Shown one piece after another: positions 24,701 through 31,406 of a DNA stretch of 64,000 bases. Source of the DNA: an uncultured bacterium (lineage in GTDB: Bacteria; Bacteroidota; Ignavibacteria; Kapaibacteriales; UBA4661). Where the stretch lies: the NCBI GenBank assembly GCA_937899715.1, contig CALCNX010000050.1, positions 104,185 through 168,184 on the forward strand. Reading direction: 5' to 3'. A program made the position numbers and the translations under genes. The notes under the pieces were generated by a model. That model searched no databases. It saw only the letters and a list, made by a program, of their open reading frames with translations, and was not told the DNA's origin. How positions within the stretch are numbered: the stretch's first letter is position 1; each line of letters begins with the position of its first letter.

Positions 24701-27591
24701 CATCGTTGGTGGGGTATGTGGGCGGTGTGCTTGCCGCACGGGTTGTCTCGCTTTCCCCGAATCAAGCTCTTCTGACGCTTGGTGCGGGTGCAAGCGGACA
24801 AGTGCAAGTGCTAACGGTAAACGGCGTGGCTACCTCATCTGCACGGCTGACTTACTACACGCCGCTTCAAGTAGATTCTCTGACGCTCCGTGAAGCCGCT
24901 AGGGTATGGGCGGAGCGGACAAACAATGCTTCCAACGCCCAGATTGACTGGCTCGCAACGATTCCGATGGAGCGTTGGCGAGGCATTACGATAGAGCAAG
25001 GACGCGTAACGGGAATTGCTGTTACGGGCGCAACCCTAGTGGGAGCACTTCCCGACACGCTCCGACAACTCACGAGCCTCAAAACGCTGATTCTCAATTC
25101 CTGTTTTATCGAGGGCGCATTGCCGTCGTTCCTTGAGGGCTGGACGGCATTGGAACGGCTCGACCTGAGCAATAACGCGCTTTCCGGCTCCATTCCGTCA
25201 TCGGTACTGCTGCTGCCGCGACTGCGCAGCATCAATCTATCGCGTAATCGCTTGGCTGGGCGTTTAGAACTTGACAGCACAACACAAGCGACAAAGCGGC
25301 TTACGCAAGGTGCGCGAACACAAGCAGAATCGGCGGCGTTGGAGGAGATTGACTTTTCGAGCAACGCGCTGGAGGGCACAATTCCTTCGCAGATGAGTCT
25401 TTTCCCACTTTTGCGAAGGCTCGTTCTTGCTGATAACCGTTTTTCCGGCTCGCTGCCTGCTTCATTGGCAAACCTGAATGTGCTGGAGGAAGTAAACGTG
25501 GCGGGCAATCGCCTTGAGGGATTGACAGACATGAGCGCACTCAAACGCCTGACAAAATTTGCCGTAGAGCGCAACAAACTTGATTTTGCTGCTTTAGAAC
25601 CAAATACTGGTGTGCGCGGCATCAGTTACGCACCGCAAGACAGTCTCGGCGAAGCAGGCGTAGTGAAAGACATACCACTTGAAAGTCGTTTTACGCTGAA
25701 CCCACAGATAGCGGGCAGACGAGTTTCGTACCAGTGGTTCAAGAACGGCGAAGAAGTCCGTTCGGCATCACTTGATTCTCTGCTTATTTTTCCCTTTGTT
25801 CGCCCTAGCGATGCCGGTAGCTATGTTTGCAAAGCAGTTTCCAACAGCTTTCCCGGTCTCACCCTCACAACTGCGAGCATTTCGCTGCGTACCACACCGC
25901 CACTTGCTCCTAACGACATCATTCGTTTGGTGTTTCCGTTAAATGAAAGTATCAATATCTCCACTCTCGCCGCCGTGCGCTGGGCAGCCATTCCGCCAAC
26001 TGCCGAAGGGAATGTGCGTACGGTTTCGTACGAGACACACATCGCCTCGGATACAAGTTTCACAAGACTTGTGGCACAGACAACGACGGCTTCGGCAGAG
26101 GCTCCGATTATGGGATTGGAGCCGCTCAAGACGTACTACTGGCGAGTGCGGGCTGTTAATGGCGGCGGCGCGGGCGAGTGGTCTTCGGCGTGGCGCTTCA
26201 CGACAGCCTCCGGCACGGCGGAGATTGCACTTTCTTTTGCAGCATTTCCCCGCACTGTGCTAGGCGAAAGCAGCAGACAAGAGATTGTGCTTACCAATCA
26301 AACAAAAGTACCTCTGACCATCGAAGATGTGGCTCTGACGAACAATCCAGAAGTGAACTACACTCTTCAATCACCGCCTCAAGGCAGGATTTTACGCTCA
26401 GGCGAGAATCTGAATGTAGGTGTTATATTTGCACCGCGCACAGTGAATCGGTTGGGTGAATCGAAAGAAGCTAGTTTACAAGTGCGCTTTCGAGCCTCCG
26501 GCTTACCTGCCTCGCAAACCACAAGCGCAACACTGACGGGCAGGACAGGGGTCTTGTTCATTCGCCCACTACTACCGGACACGATTGCCGTCGGTAGGCG
26601 TATTGTTAGCGCGATGAACGTTATCAATCGTTGGCAGAAAACAATCACTGTGGAAACTGCCACGAGCGCACCCAATGCAGTATTTGGTTTTACCGAGAGC
26701 ACTCGCCGACAACTCGGCGCGAACGATACGGCGGTGGTGGCATATTCCTGTTTGGCATTACGTGAAGGGGCTGTCAACGGCGGATTATTGCTTAAAGGAT
26801 ACGAAGAAACGCAAGCAGGTTCAAGCGATGAGGCAGTTGTTCCTCTCACTACGATTGCCCGACAGCCAACAACGGACGATATCGTGGTACGCTTTGGCGT
26901 GCGACCCGGCACAGATAACTTGCCGCCCGGGTCGGCGGTGGACATATACGTTGTCCTTGATTCGGGGAGTACAGAAAAACTTATTGCCTCCGCAGAATCC
27001 GAATGGCGAGCAATTGTGAGCTTCGACAGGAACGTTCTGGTGCCGATAGAAGGGCAGCCGGGCGTACGCACACTGCGCCGTAGCGACAGCACCGGACGCG
27101 AGACGCAAATAGAAGTTACGGGACGATTTGCCAATCCGAGAGATAGGGTGCTGGCAATCGTAAGGGGTCGTGTAGTAGCAGGCGATACGGTTCGGACACG
27201 CTTGCGCCTTGAATCCATGAATGTTCTCTCTAACGTCGTCGGGCGGCAGATTTTTGTAGAACCGTCGCGAGACACGGTGTTCACGGCATTAGTTTCGCGG
27301 GCAGGTGGAGTGCGCCTCATAGCGCCGACAAAGGGCATGATTCTATCAGTCACCCCCAATCCGGCACGGGAAGCCGTGGAAGTAGCTTATACACTTGCCG
27401 AAGCAGCGTTGTCGGAAATCAGCCTCAGTGATGCTACCGGAAAAACGCTGCAAAACCTCACCTTCCCACTGCAAGAAGCCGGAAGCTACACAATAAGTCT
27501 GAATCTGAACGGGCTGGCAAGCGGTATCTATACGGTATTGCTTCGTGCAGGTACGGGTGCGGTCTCGCAGAAAATTATTGTGGTGCGGTGA
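18718..27591 (+). CDS. Giant secreted multidomain surface protein, T9SS cargo
   Basis: A 2957-residue protein with signal peptide MPRLFLLFIVVALVPVFATA. Domains in order, by approximate residue: DUF7948-type module with FIENKGQW (45-270); SBBP beta-propeller repeats (275-740); LamG/concanavalin-like domain (740-960); PKD/Ig-like domain (1060-1135); beta-helix-like strand repeats (1180-1500); six IPT/TIG domains (1555-2047); leucine-rich repeats with LERLDLSNNALSGSIPSS (2050-2300); Ig-like (2310-2395); FN3 (2400-2500); ASH-like (2500-2610); cohesin-like region (2720-2870); and a type IX sorting domain (2875-2957: SVTPNPAREAVEV ... GLASGIYTVLLR). It should cross the outer membrane by T9SS and be anchored or released as an adhesin-like protein. 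GGAG at 18706-18709 supports the start. DNA for the SBBP part is AT-rich. Confidence 0.92.
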   Translation: MPRLFLLFIVVALVPVFATAQNFSSRAAEPSFESLYAHQALHGSTTAATVFIENKGQWDKEARYLARLGGMDAWITDKGLVYDVHKKHGSGNRKREASAPLAQADTLLRGHVVKMNFAGSKQTSHARGMEKQTPYFNYFIGNDRSKWASNVPSYAEVRLDNLYDGISARVYFDSGQVRYDMILAPGADASQIALEFDSADNVQVNSAGDLVLQTSVGELLHGKLYAYQMKNGQREQIPCRFTAKNARNSQSQTQNVSFALGVYDPTLPLVIDPLVWGTFLGGTLADAFEMMRPSGVGNSIVGVGYTSSTNFPKVAGAAVHDNTINGARDIVAAGLSTDGRLIFATYIGGSGNDDGRGLVCDASGNINIVGSSASADFPTAGAYQSTNAGSIDAVVLRLNSSGASLPYSSYVGGTGDDEFMYVDVDASGNICAGGNSLSGDYPTSIGAYTTAYNSAQEVVVSKIDPNVAGVSGLLYSTYIAGANDQEIASLKVGRTGRIYAVVNTTGALSLGATANAYDASYNNYDNVIAKINPVGSGASDMEYLSYFGSTGLERYAKDCFIDADGLVVITGITHGSLPITHAKAFQITDNSLQNTPFVAIINTNLTGAVGLQYCSYFDTPSTQINSSTIINNKLYLVGYTTSSAFPVTPGALQTESLGGTEGFFCIIDLAISGNNALLYSTLLGGSLSDQTISMLPQSDGSIILMGRTNSANSLVSSDAFQRTLGGGVDISLFRISPTSVYPLRTGFGSSIEFNGTQRIQTQNSFDRPRQWTVECWVRSPEAPSGSKFTYPFTHGSNPGIAIVWDHAAPEFRGAAQVLLADGVTNIPAKFGTLQANTWYHLAATFDGRTLRAYQDGILTSQQNVPSDLQPNNVPVIMGFGASPILRFRGTIDEVRYWNTALPASTIARYTGQEIDPTHPNWSNLLGYWQFNSYEGLIATDASPRQNGAMLLGMYGDAVVPAAQAYSVIASPRTASVIAPRIFPSQGQPSSSSPVNLLLQGVSGGSALANVSVSAQTLRYEPRTGAVQQGFTDRISYRLAQERDTISSTITVRFLPELAGTTVYGLPNTAISLAGAYTLYGGTAPFRYAWSPSVGLSSTTASAPSATLATNATYILTVSDAAGFTATTTVSVNVNGPFYYISGDAAERSSWNADPAGTAVAPLSMAIPAEFIVRPPKTAQLQSSLTVVSGGTLTVETGATLTITGGVTLQNQGTVQIGGALTLQDNASVTTAPIRWLGEKALLTYVGTQPTIASTIEFPSLMTTASVVIDNSGGVRLSGSRSVTTAFSLRANALCNTNTATLRLAGDIALSGRFADDAAGGVSIEGSGTIIGTLNIAPPSLPALGAIGRLRSIALNRSGARLALGTPVALTGSIILTNGTVIASSNNFLRLTASGTDAVVGGSRQSFVEGAMQRVLPPNLPQNNTQEYLFPTGQGSVYLPFSLIAPASGSEGAIVQAQAFNAQVTGSVGENIAVLTGVGYWETRLVSGALAQVQIGLSPIPTSLLTPLSSVARSDSPAGVFVGVGAAAVGTTAIVSLPLTQSSFLNGVFALGANAPPTISSFTPESGTTGTVVIITGTNFTTSATVMFGGATAASVRVISSTELQAVLADGATGNVQVATVYGSAESQQRFTYLLPPRISSFAPSSAGAGGRVVIQGTNFSTPAEVFFGGVPASSVSVESAGQITATVSAGGTSGVLTVRTRSGSATAPQEFSFEGAPTITGFAENAVTTGASLSIRGTNLLNAKDVRLGGIAAEILNITAKQVLVRVPAGIVSSPTAASLSTPFGETTSSVFIPITERAALTSFSPSVGFSGTPVILRGTGFLGVTTVTIAGVSALFTIDSDSRISAVAGAVRSRGKVVVQGSTGRSESVSDFAPPAPVLTSFAPRAATSGTAVMLTGMNFQIVTSVTLGGVSTSRFTINSPSQITVIAPQRERGSGLVSVQSEGGIATSVLLTDSLFTFVPTQATVRSPRITDFTPTVGSKGTTITVSGTNLDSSLVGYVGGVLAARVVSLSPNQALLTLGAGASGQVQVLTVNGVATSSARLTYYTPLQVDSLTLREAARVWAERTNNASNAQIDWLATIPMERWRGITIEQGRVTGIAVTGATLVGALPDTLRQLTSLKTLILNSCFIEGALPSFLEGWTALERLDLSNNALSGSIPSSVLLLPRLRSINLSRNRLAGRLELDSTTQATKRLTQGARTQAESAALEEIDFSSNALEGTIPSQMSLFPLLRRLVLADNRFSGSLPASLANLNVLEEVNVAGNRLEGLTDMSALKRLTKFAVERNKLDFAALEPNTGVRGISYAPQDSLGEAGVVKDIPLESRFTLNPQIAGRRVSYQWFKNGEEVRSASLDSLLIFPFVRPSDAGSYVCKAVSNSFPGLTLTTASISLRTTPPLAPNDIIRLVFPLNESINISTLAAVRWAAIPPTAEGNVRTVSYETHIASDTSFTRLVAQTTTASAEAPIMGLEPLKTYYWRVRAVNGGGAGEWSSAWRFTTASGTAEIALSFAAFPRTVLGESSRQEIVLTNQTKVPLTIEDVALTNNPEVNYTLQSPPQGRILRSGENLNVGVIFAPRTVNRLGESKEASLQVRFRASGLPASQTTSATLTGRTGVLFIRPLLPDTIAVGRRIVSAMNVINRWQKTITVETATSAPNAVFGFTESTRRQLGANDTAVVAYSCLALREGAVNGGLLLKGYEETQAGSSDEAVVPLTTIARQPTTDDIVVRFGVRPGTDNLPPGSAVDIYVVLDSGSTEKLIASAESEWRAIVSFDRNVLVPIEGQPGVRTLRRSDSTGRETQIEVTGRFANPRDRVLAIVRGRVVAGDTVRTRLRLESMNVLSNVVGRQIFVEPSRDTVFTALVSRAGGVRLIAPTKGMILSVTPNPAREAVEVAYTLAEAALSEISLSDATGKTLQNLTFPLQEAGSYTISLNLNGLASGIYTVLLRAGTGAVSQKIIVVR

Positions 27592-27621
27592 GTGGTATTT
27601 TCTCTTAGCTATTTTTCTCAA

Positions 27622-28206
27622 TTATTTCTGTACATTCACTATTTGCATAGCCCTTGCTGCACCTACTTCGATGAGCGTTTCAAGTGCTGCGACTGCTTTT
27701 TCTATCATTGCATCGCGTGTTGCAAATTCTTCGGGTGCAAACGGTTTCAGCACGTACTCTACTAATTCGCCGGGACCAAATTTTTTATCAATGCCGCAAC
27801 GCAGGCGGAAGAACGCCTTCGTGCCTAGTTCTTCTATCATTGAAGACGTGCCGTTGTGCCCGCCATCCGAGCCTGAGTTTTTGAGGTGAATACGTCCTAC
27901 GGGGAAATTATATTCATCCACGAGAGCAACAATGCGCTCTTGAGGAATGTGGAAGTGCCGAGAGGCATGAACAGCAGCTTTACCGGAAAGATTCATATAT
28001 GTCATGGGGAGAATGACCGCCACGTCCGTTCCACGAACGGCGCACCGTGCCTCGTACCAATCACCTTTTCCGGCAGAAAAAAGAGGTGTGTTTTTATTGG
28101 TGGTGTGCTTGCGAGCAAAGGCATCGGCGACCATCCAGCCGATATTGTGGCGCGTTTCGGCGTAGCGTACGCCCGGATTACCCAAACCAACGATAAGCCA
28201 TTCCAT
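27622..28206 (-). CDS. pth: Peptidyl-tRNA hydrolase
   Basis: A 194-residue enzyme that releases peptides from prematurely dropped peptidyl-tRNA. The family landmarks are present: GLGNPG with Asn10, catalytic His20 in ETRHNIG, TYMNLSG, and SGSDGGHNG. The catalytic-support Asp lies in ALVDEYNFPVG. Length is normal. Convergent with the giant surface-protein gene (30 bp apart, no clear terminator) and 27 bp downstream of the transglutaminase-fold gene, with which it may be co-transcribed. Confidence 0.96.
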   Translation of the reverse strand: MEWLIVGLGNPGVRYAETRHNIGWMVADAFARKHTTNKNTPLFSAGKGDWYEARCAVRGTDVAVILPMTYMNLSGKAAVHASRHFHIPQERIVALVDEYNFPVGRIHLKNSGSDGGHNGTSSMIEELGTKAFFRLRCGIDKKFGPGELVEYVLKPFAPEEFATRDAMIEKAVAALETLIEVGAARAMQIVNVQK

Positions 28207-28233
28207 GCTGTCTTTAGGGCAAGTGTTCTTGAG

Positions 28234-29382
28234 TTATTTGCTAATGATTGCCATGCTGCGTGGCTGCTTGTCGCCGATATTGACATTGTATTCGGCAACC
28301 GTCTTGACGGAACAACCTACAACCTCGTTTGTGCCGCGCTCACGAATCATTTCGGTGGCAGTAATTTCAAGTTTGAATGTACCTTCGGCGGGGAATTTGA
28401 CGTGGACGATGAATTTGCGTCCTTCGCGCTGAGTTTTAACGGAAGCGTGTTGCTCTTTTGCACCTTTTTCGGCATAGACTCGTGCGCCTGGTTGCAGGGA
28501 AACAGGAACATCAAAACTGAGTGTGACGGTGCGCTGCTTCGAGAAAATTTCGTAATCGCGGTGCGAAAGCGGCGTTATTAAATACCCATGATACGCACCA
28601 AAGCACTGAACACTCGTGATAAACTGCTCTTTGGTTATCGGTTCGTTCAGCAGTTGCCAGCGTTTGTCGTCGGGGAAGTTGGTAAAGACCATTTGTTCAG
28701 GTTGGATGCAGAAGAAAGCGTCAGCGTAGGCGAGTTTGTAGGAGCCATCGGTTTCGACTTCTTTGTACACCGGCAAGTCCACCAAATACCATTTTCCACC
28801 CGTGCGGAAAGCATTCCATGTATGGCGCTTGAGCGTAGAGGCATCGCCGGGAGCAAAGTTAAAACCTTTTTTCAGTCCGTTTATGGCAAAGGTTTCCACT
28901 CCGGCAGTGTGCATCATTCGCACGAAAAGTGCCGCAAAGCCGCTTTCGAGCGCATGGCGATTGAGAAAAACGCTATCGGCGTTGTCGGAAGGGCGATATT
29001 TTTCGTTGGATGCGGCTTCAAAGTCAAATGCCACATTGGAAGTAATCCAACGAGCAATCGCGCGGGCTTTCTCAATATCATTTGTGGCGGGTTTTGTCAG
29101 GTACGCAACCAATTTGGGGATGGATTGGCTCGCAATATGCTGTGGAACGCGCTGCGCATAGTTGTCAATAGCCACAAAGTTGAGTGATTCCTTGCCTAAG
29201 AGTTCTTTTGCAGCAAGCTCTTTTGTAGCAAGCTCTTTTGCAAAAGATTCTTCGACATTGAGGAAATATCCTGCCGACGTTGTTGCGGCAAATGCCGGGG
29301 TGAAGTTCGAACAAAGAACAAATACGCTCAAAGAAAATACAATGCGTGATGTGGTATTGTGAGCGAGTGAGAGGATAGTCAT
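28234..29382 (-). CDS. Secreted transglutaminase-fold protein, catalytic Cys missing
   Basis: A 382-residue protein starting at the ATG at 29382 with a clear signal peptide (SRIVFSLSVFVLCSNFTPAFA). Just after cleavage come tandem repeats KELATKELAAKELLGKE. The central domain has the kyphoscoliosis-peptidase/transglutaminase-like layout: ARAIARWITSNVAFDF, then NRHALESGFAALFVRMM where the catalytic Cys is expected, then HTWNAF and WYLVD. His and Asp are retained but the Cys position reads Glu/Leu, so it is probably a non-enzymatic binding protein of the periplasm or surface. The open frame from 29490 is rejected because it buries the signal peptide. Downstream neighbour is pth. Confidence 0.78.
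   Translation of the reverse strand: MTILSLAHNTTSRIVFSLSVFVLCSNFTPAFAATTSAGYFLNVEESFAKELATKELAAKELLGKESLNFVAIDNYAQRVPQHIASQSIPKLVAYLTKPATNDIEKARAIARWITSNVAFDFEAASNEKYRPSDNADSVFLNRHALESGFAALFVRMMHTAGVETFAINGLKKGFNFAPGDASTLKRHTWNAFRTGGKWYLVDLPVYKEVETDGSYKLAYADAFFCIQPEQMVFTNFPDDKRWQLLNEPITKEQFITSVQCFGAYHGYLITPLSHRDYEIFSKQRTVTLSFDVPVSLQPGARVYAEKGAKEQHASVKTQREGRKFIVHVKFPAEGTFKLEITATEMIRERGTNEVVGCSVKTVAEYNVNIGDKQPRSMAIISK
29206..29250 (-). repeat. 15-bp tandem repeat in coding sequence
   Basis: About three copies of a 15-bp unit of the form AGCTCTTTTGCAGCA (plus-strand view), encoding KELAA-type pentapeptides directly after the signal peptide. Confidence 0.6.
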
Positions 29383-29448
29383 AGCGTGATGTGGTAAAAT
29401 TTGCTCTGCGCTTATCAATAGCAAACGTCTCAAGGATGTTTGTATGAA

Positions 29449-29513
29449 CAGTCCGCACGGAAGGAAATTCGTCATGCTGCTTCTGCTCATCCGTGCGGAC
29501 TGGTTATTTTTTT
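29449..29513 (+). terminator. Orphan rho-independent terminator or attenuator
   Basis: Perfect 13-bp stem CAGTCCGCACGGA (29449-29461) / TCCGTGCGGACTG (29490-29502) followed by GTTATTTTTTT. It points in the + direction, yet no + strand gene lies upstream (the previous genes are on the minus strand). Confidence 0.7.
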
Positions 29514-29718
29514 GTAAGCGTCAGAATGAAATGTGCTTTGGCTTGCCTTGTGCAAACCTATTGAATACTTTCTCAATTCTTATGCCAAAAAACGGGTCGT
29601 TATCGAAGAACAGCCGAATAGCCGCAAGGATACAAGTTTTTAGCAGAATTACCTATGATTGTTCGCGCTGAGACTTATTTTTCCAATGCTTGCGATTCTC
29701 AAAATAGAACAGTCACAT

Positions 29719-29749
29719 ATTCACAATACGAGAAATAATTCACAATACG
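29719..29749 (+). promoter_or_regulatory. Direct-repeat operator candidate
   Basis: ATTCACAATACG occurs at 29719-29730 and 29738-29749, 19 bp apart (about two helical turns), upstream of the promoter for the HTH-REC-kinase gene; autoregulation by its own HTH is a natural hypothesis. Confidence 0.4.
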
Positions 29750-29772
29750 TGAGAAAAATGAGCGAAAAATTC

Positions 29773-29822
29773 TTGCTTGGATTGAAAAGGAAGAGTATAT
29801 TTGCATATATCACACTTTGTGA
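29773..29822 (+). promoter_or_regulatory. Promoter of the HTH-REC-histidine kinase gene
   Basis: TTG at 29773-29775 and TATATTTG at 29796-29803 are 20 bp apart, matching the Bacteroidota TTTG-N19-TAnnTTTG promoter. The palindrome TCACA-CTT-TGTGA (29810-29822) covers the predicted start site. Confidence 0.5.
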
Positions 29823-29894
29823 ACGTGCGAAGTGGAATAAAGTAACGTGTAAAACGAAATCACGCATTTATCATTTTTGCCATTGCTCCGGTTT

Positions 29895-31325
29895 ATGACC
29901 ACTATGACCAAACATTCTCCCGCCCGGGAAATCCTCCAACGGATTAAAGACCTCTATGATATTTCCACCGATGCCGAACTTGCAGAGTTTTTTGGTATTA
30001 CGCCATCGGCGTTATCGAACTGGAAGTATCGGAATACGGTTGATTATCGCTTGCTTTTTGAGAAATGCTATGGCTTCAATTATCATTATATCATTACGGG
30101 AGAGGGTGACCGCTATGCGCCGGACGAAGATGAAATCCTCGAAATACAGCGTGGGAACAAGGATTTGCGGGCGCTCGTGAGCGAAGACGGAGTGATAACG
30201 CAAAAGAAAATTCTTATCATTGAAGACCACAACCAAATGCGCCAATTGATTGAGCGGCATTTGAAAAAAGAGGGCTATATGGTGCTAGGTGCGGGCGACG
30301 GTACCGCAGGCTTGGCAATGGCAAAAGAACATATTCCCGATGTCATTATCTCCGATATTTTGATGCCCGGACTGAGTGGTTACGAGGTCTTGAAGGAAAT
30401 TCGCGCTGACTTGCACACCACGCATATCCCGCTCTTGTTCATTTCCAGTAAGGCAGACAATACCGAAATCCGCCATGCAATGAATCTTGGCGCGGACGAT
30501 TATCTCACCAAACCCATTCAAATCAAAGAACTCATGCACGCCGTCCATGCACGTCTGCATAAGAGCGCTCTTGTGCAACGGCAGATGGATTCGGTCTTGC
30601 AGAAGATTCGCTCCGGCTTTGTACGGGTGCTGCCCCACGAGTTCCGTACGCCACTTTCCACGATTATTGGCGGAACGAAGTACATCATTGATTCCTTTGA
30701 AACGCTCTCCAAGCCCGAAATCCTTGAATTGCTCAAAATGGTCAACAGTTCGACCAACAATCTTAATCGTCTTTTAGAAAAAATTCTGCTCTATGCCAAA
30801 CTGGAATCCATTGCCCACGAAGGCGAAGAAGGTTTGGAGCAGCTTGGGCGGCGCGTTGCCGATAATGCAGGTGATACCATTTCGGATGTCGTGCTGGACG
30901 CAGCGCAGGAACAAAATCGCATGAAAGATATTGAACTCAATATCGAAGAAGAAAATATCACGATTGGCATTAACGCAGTCTATCTGACAACGCTGATCAC
31001 CGAACTGATGGACAACGCAATGAAATTCTCTCAAGCAGGCACGCCGATTGTCGTTGCGGTCAAGCAAGAGGGGGATATGTGCGTCATCTCAATGCGCGAC
31101 GAGGGACGCGGCATGAGTTCGTCACAAATCAAGAATATCGGAGCCTTTACGCAATTCGACCGCGAGATGTATGAACAGCAGGGCATCGGTCTCGGCTTCT
31201 CCATTATCGCACGAATTGTAGATTTATTTGGCGGAAAACTCACTATCAAAAGCGAGCCGGCAAAAGGAACGTTGGTAACAGTGACGCTTCCGCTTGCAGT
31301 GCCGACTAAAGGACGTAAGAACTGA
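29895..31325 (+). CDS. CI-repressor HTH - response regulator receiver - histidine kinase fusion
   Basis: A 476-residue soluble protein. Residues 8-72 form a phage CI-repressor-type HTH: DAELAEFFGITPSALSNWK followed by YHYIITGEG. Residues 104-220 are a receiver domain with acidic pair E110/D111, phospho-acceptor D154 in IISDILMPG and Lys near 204 in YLTKP. Residues 235-310 hold HisKA with the H-box VLPHEFRTPL (H248), and 340-470 an HATPase with N-box ELMDNAMKF, DEGRGM and QQGIGLGFS. No membrane segment. DNA binding, receiver and kinase in one chain is unusual; the usual order in hybrid kinases puts the receiver after the kinase. ATGs at 29877 and 29904 are alternatives. Terminator follows at 31358. 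Confidence 0.9.
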   Translation: MTTMTKHSPAREILQRIKDLYDISTDAELAEFFGITPSALSNWKYRNTVDYRLLFEKCYGFNYHYIITGEGDRYAPDEDEILEIQRGNKDLRALVSEDGVITQKKILIIEDHNQMRQLIERHLKKEGYMVLGAGDGTAGLAMAKEHIPDVIISDILMPGLSGYEVLKEIRADLHTTHIPLLFISSKADNTEIRHAMNLGADDYLTKPIQIKELMHAVHARLHKSALVQRQMDSVLQKIRSGFVRVLPHEFRTPLSTIIGGTKYIIDSFETLSKPEILELLKMVNSSTNNLNRLLEKILLYAKLESIAHEGEEGLEQLGRRVADNAGDTISDVVLDAAQEQNRMKDIELNIEEENITIGINAVYLTTLITELMDNAMKFSQAGTPIVVAVKQEGDMCVISMRDEGRGMSSSQIKNIGAFTQFDREMYEQQGIGLGFSIIARIVDLFGGKLTIKSEPAKGTLVTVTLPLAVPTKGRKN

Positions 31326-31357
31326 TAAAACCGAGCTGGTAACAAACACGATACACG

Positions 31358-31396
31358 AAAAGCCGCATCAACAATTATTGCTGGTGCGGCTTTTTA
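31358..31396. terminator. Bidirectional terminator between the kinase gene and mutS
   Basis: AAAAGCCGCATCA (31358-31370) pairs with TGGTGCGGCTTTT (31382-31394) with one G.T pair; T runs flank it on both strands, serving both convergent genes. Confidence 0.85.
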
Positions 31397-31406
31397 TGTA
31401 CTTATG

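Larger units (their letters stand above)
29383..29894. other. 512-bp region upstream of the sensor kinase gene
   Basis: No convincing gene. It contains a 13-bp direct repeat GCGTGATGTGGTA (29344-29356 and 29384-29396, straddling the divergent gene start), an orphan terminator-like hairpin (29449-29513), 12-bp direct repeats ATTCACAATACG (29719-29730, 29738-29749), a promoter (29773-29803) and a short palindrome TCACA-CTT-TGTGA (29810-29822). Confidence 0.55.

Noticed and set aside
29444..29671. 75-codon ORF in the leader of the kinase gene
   Set aside because: It contains the whole terminator hairpin and T run, has no protein-like features and is better explained as untranslated leader.
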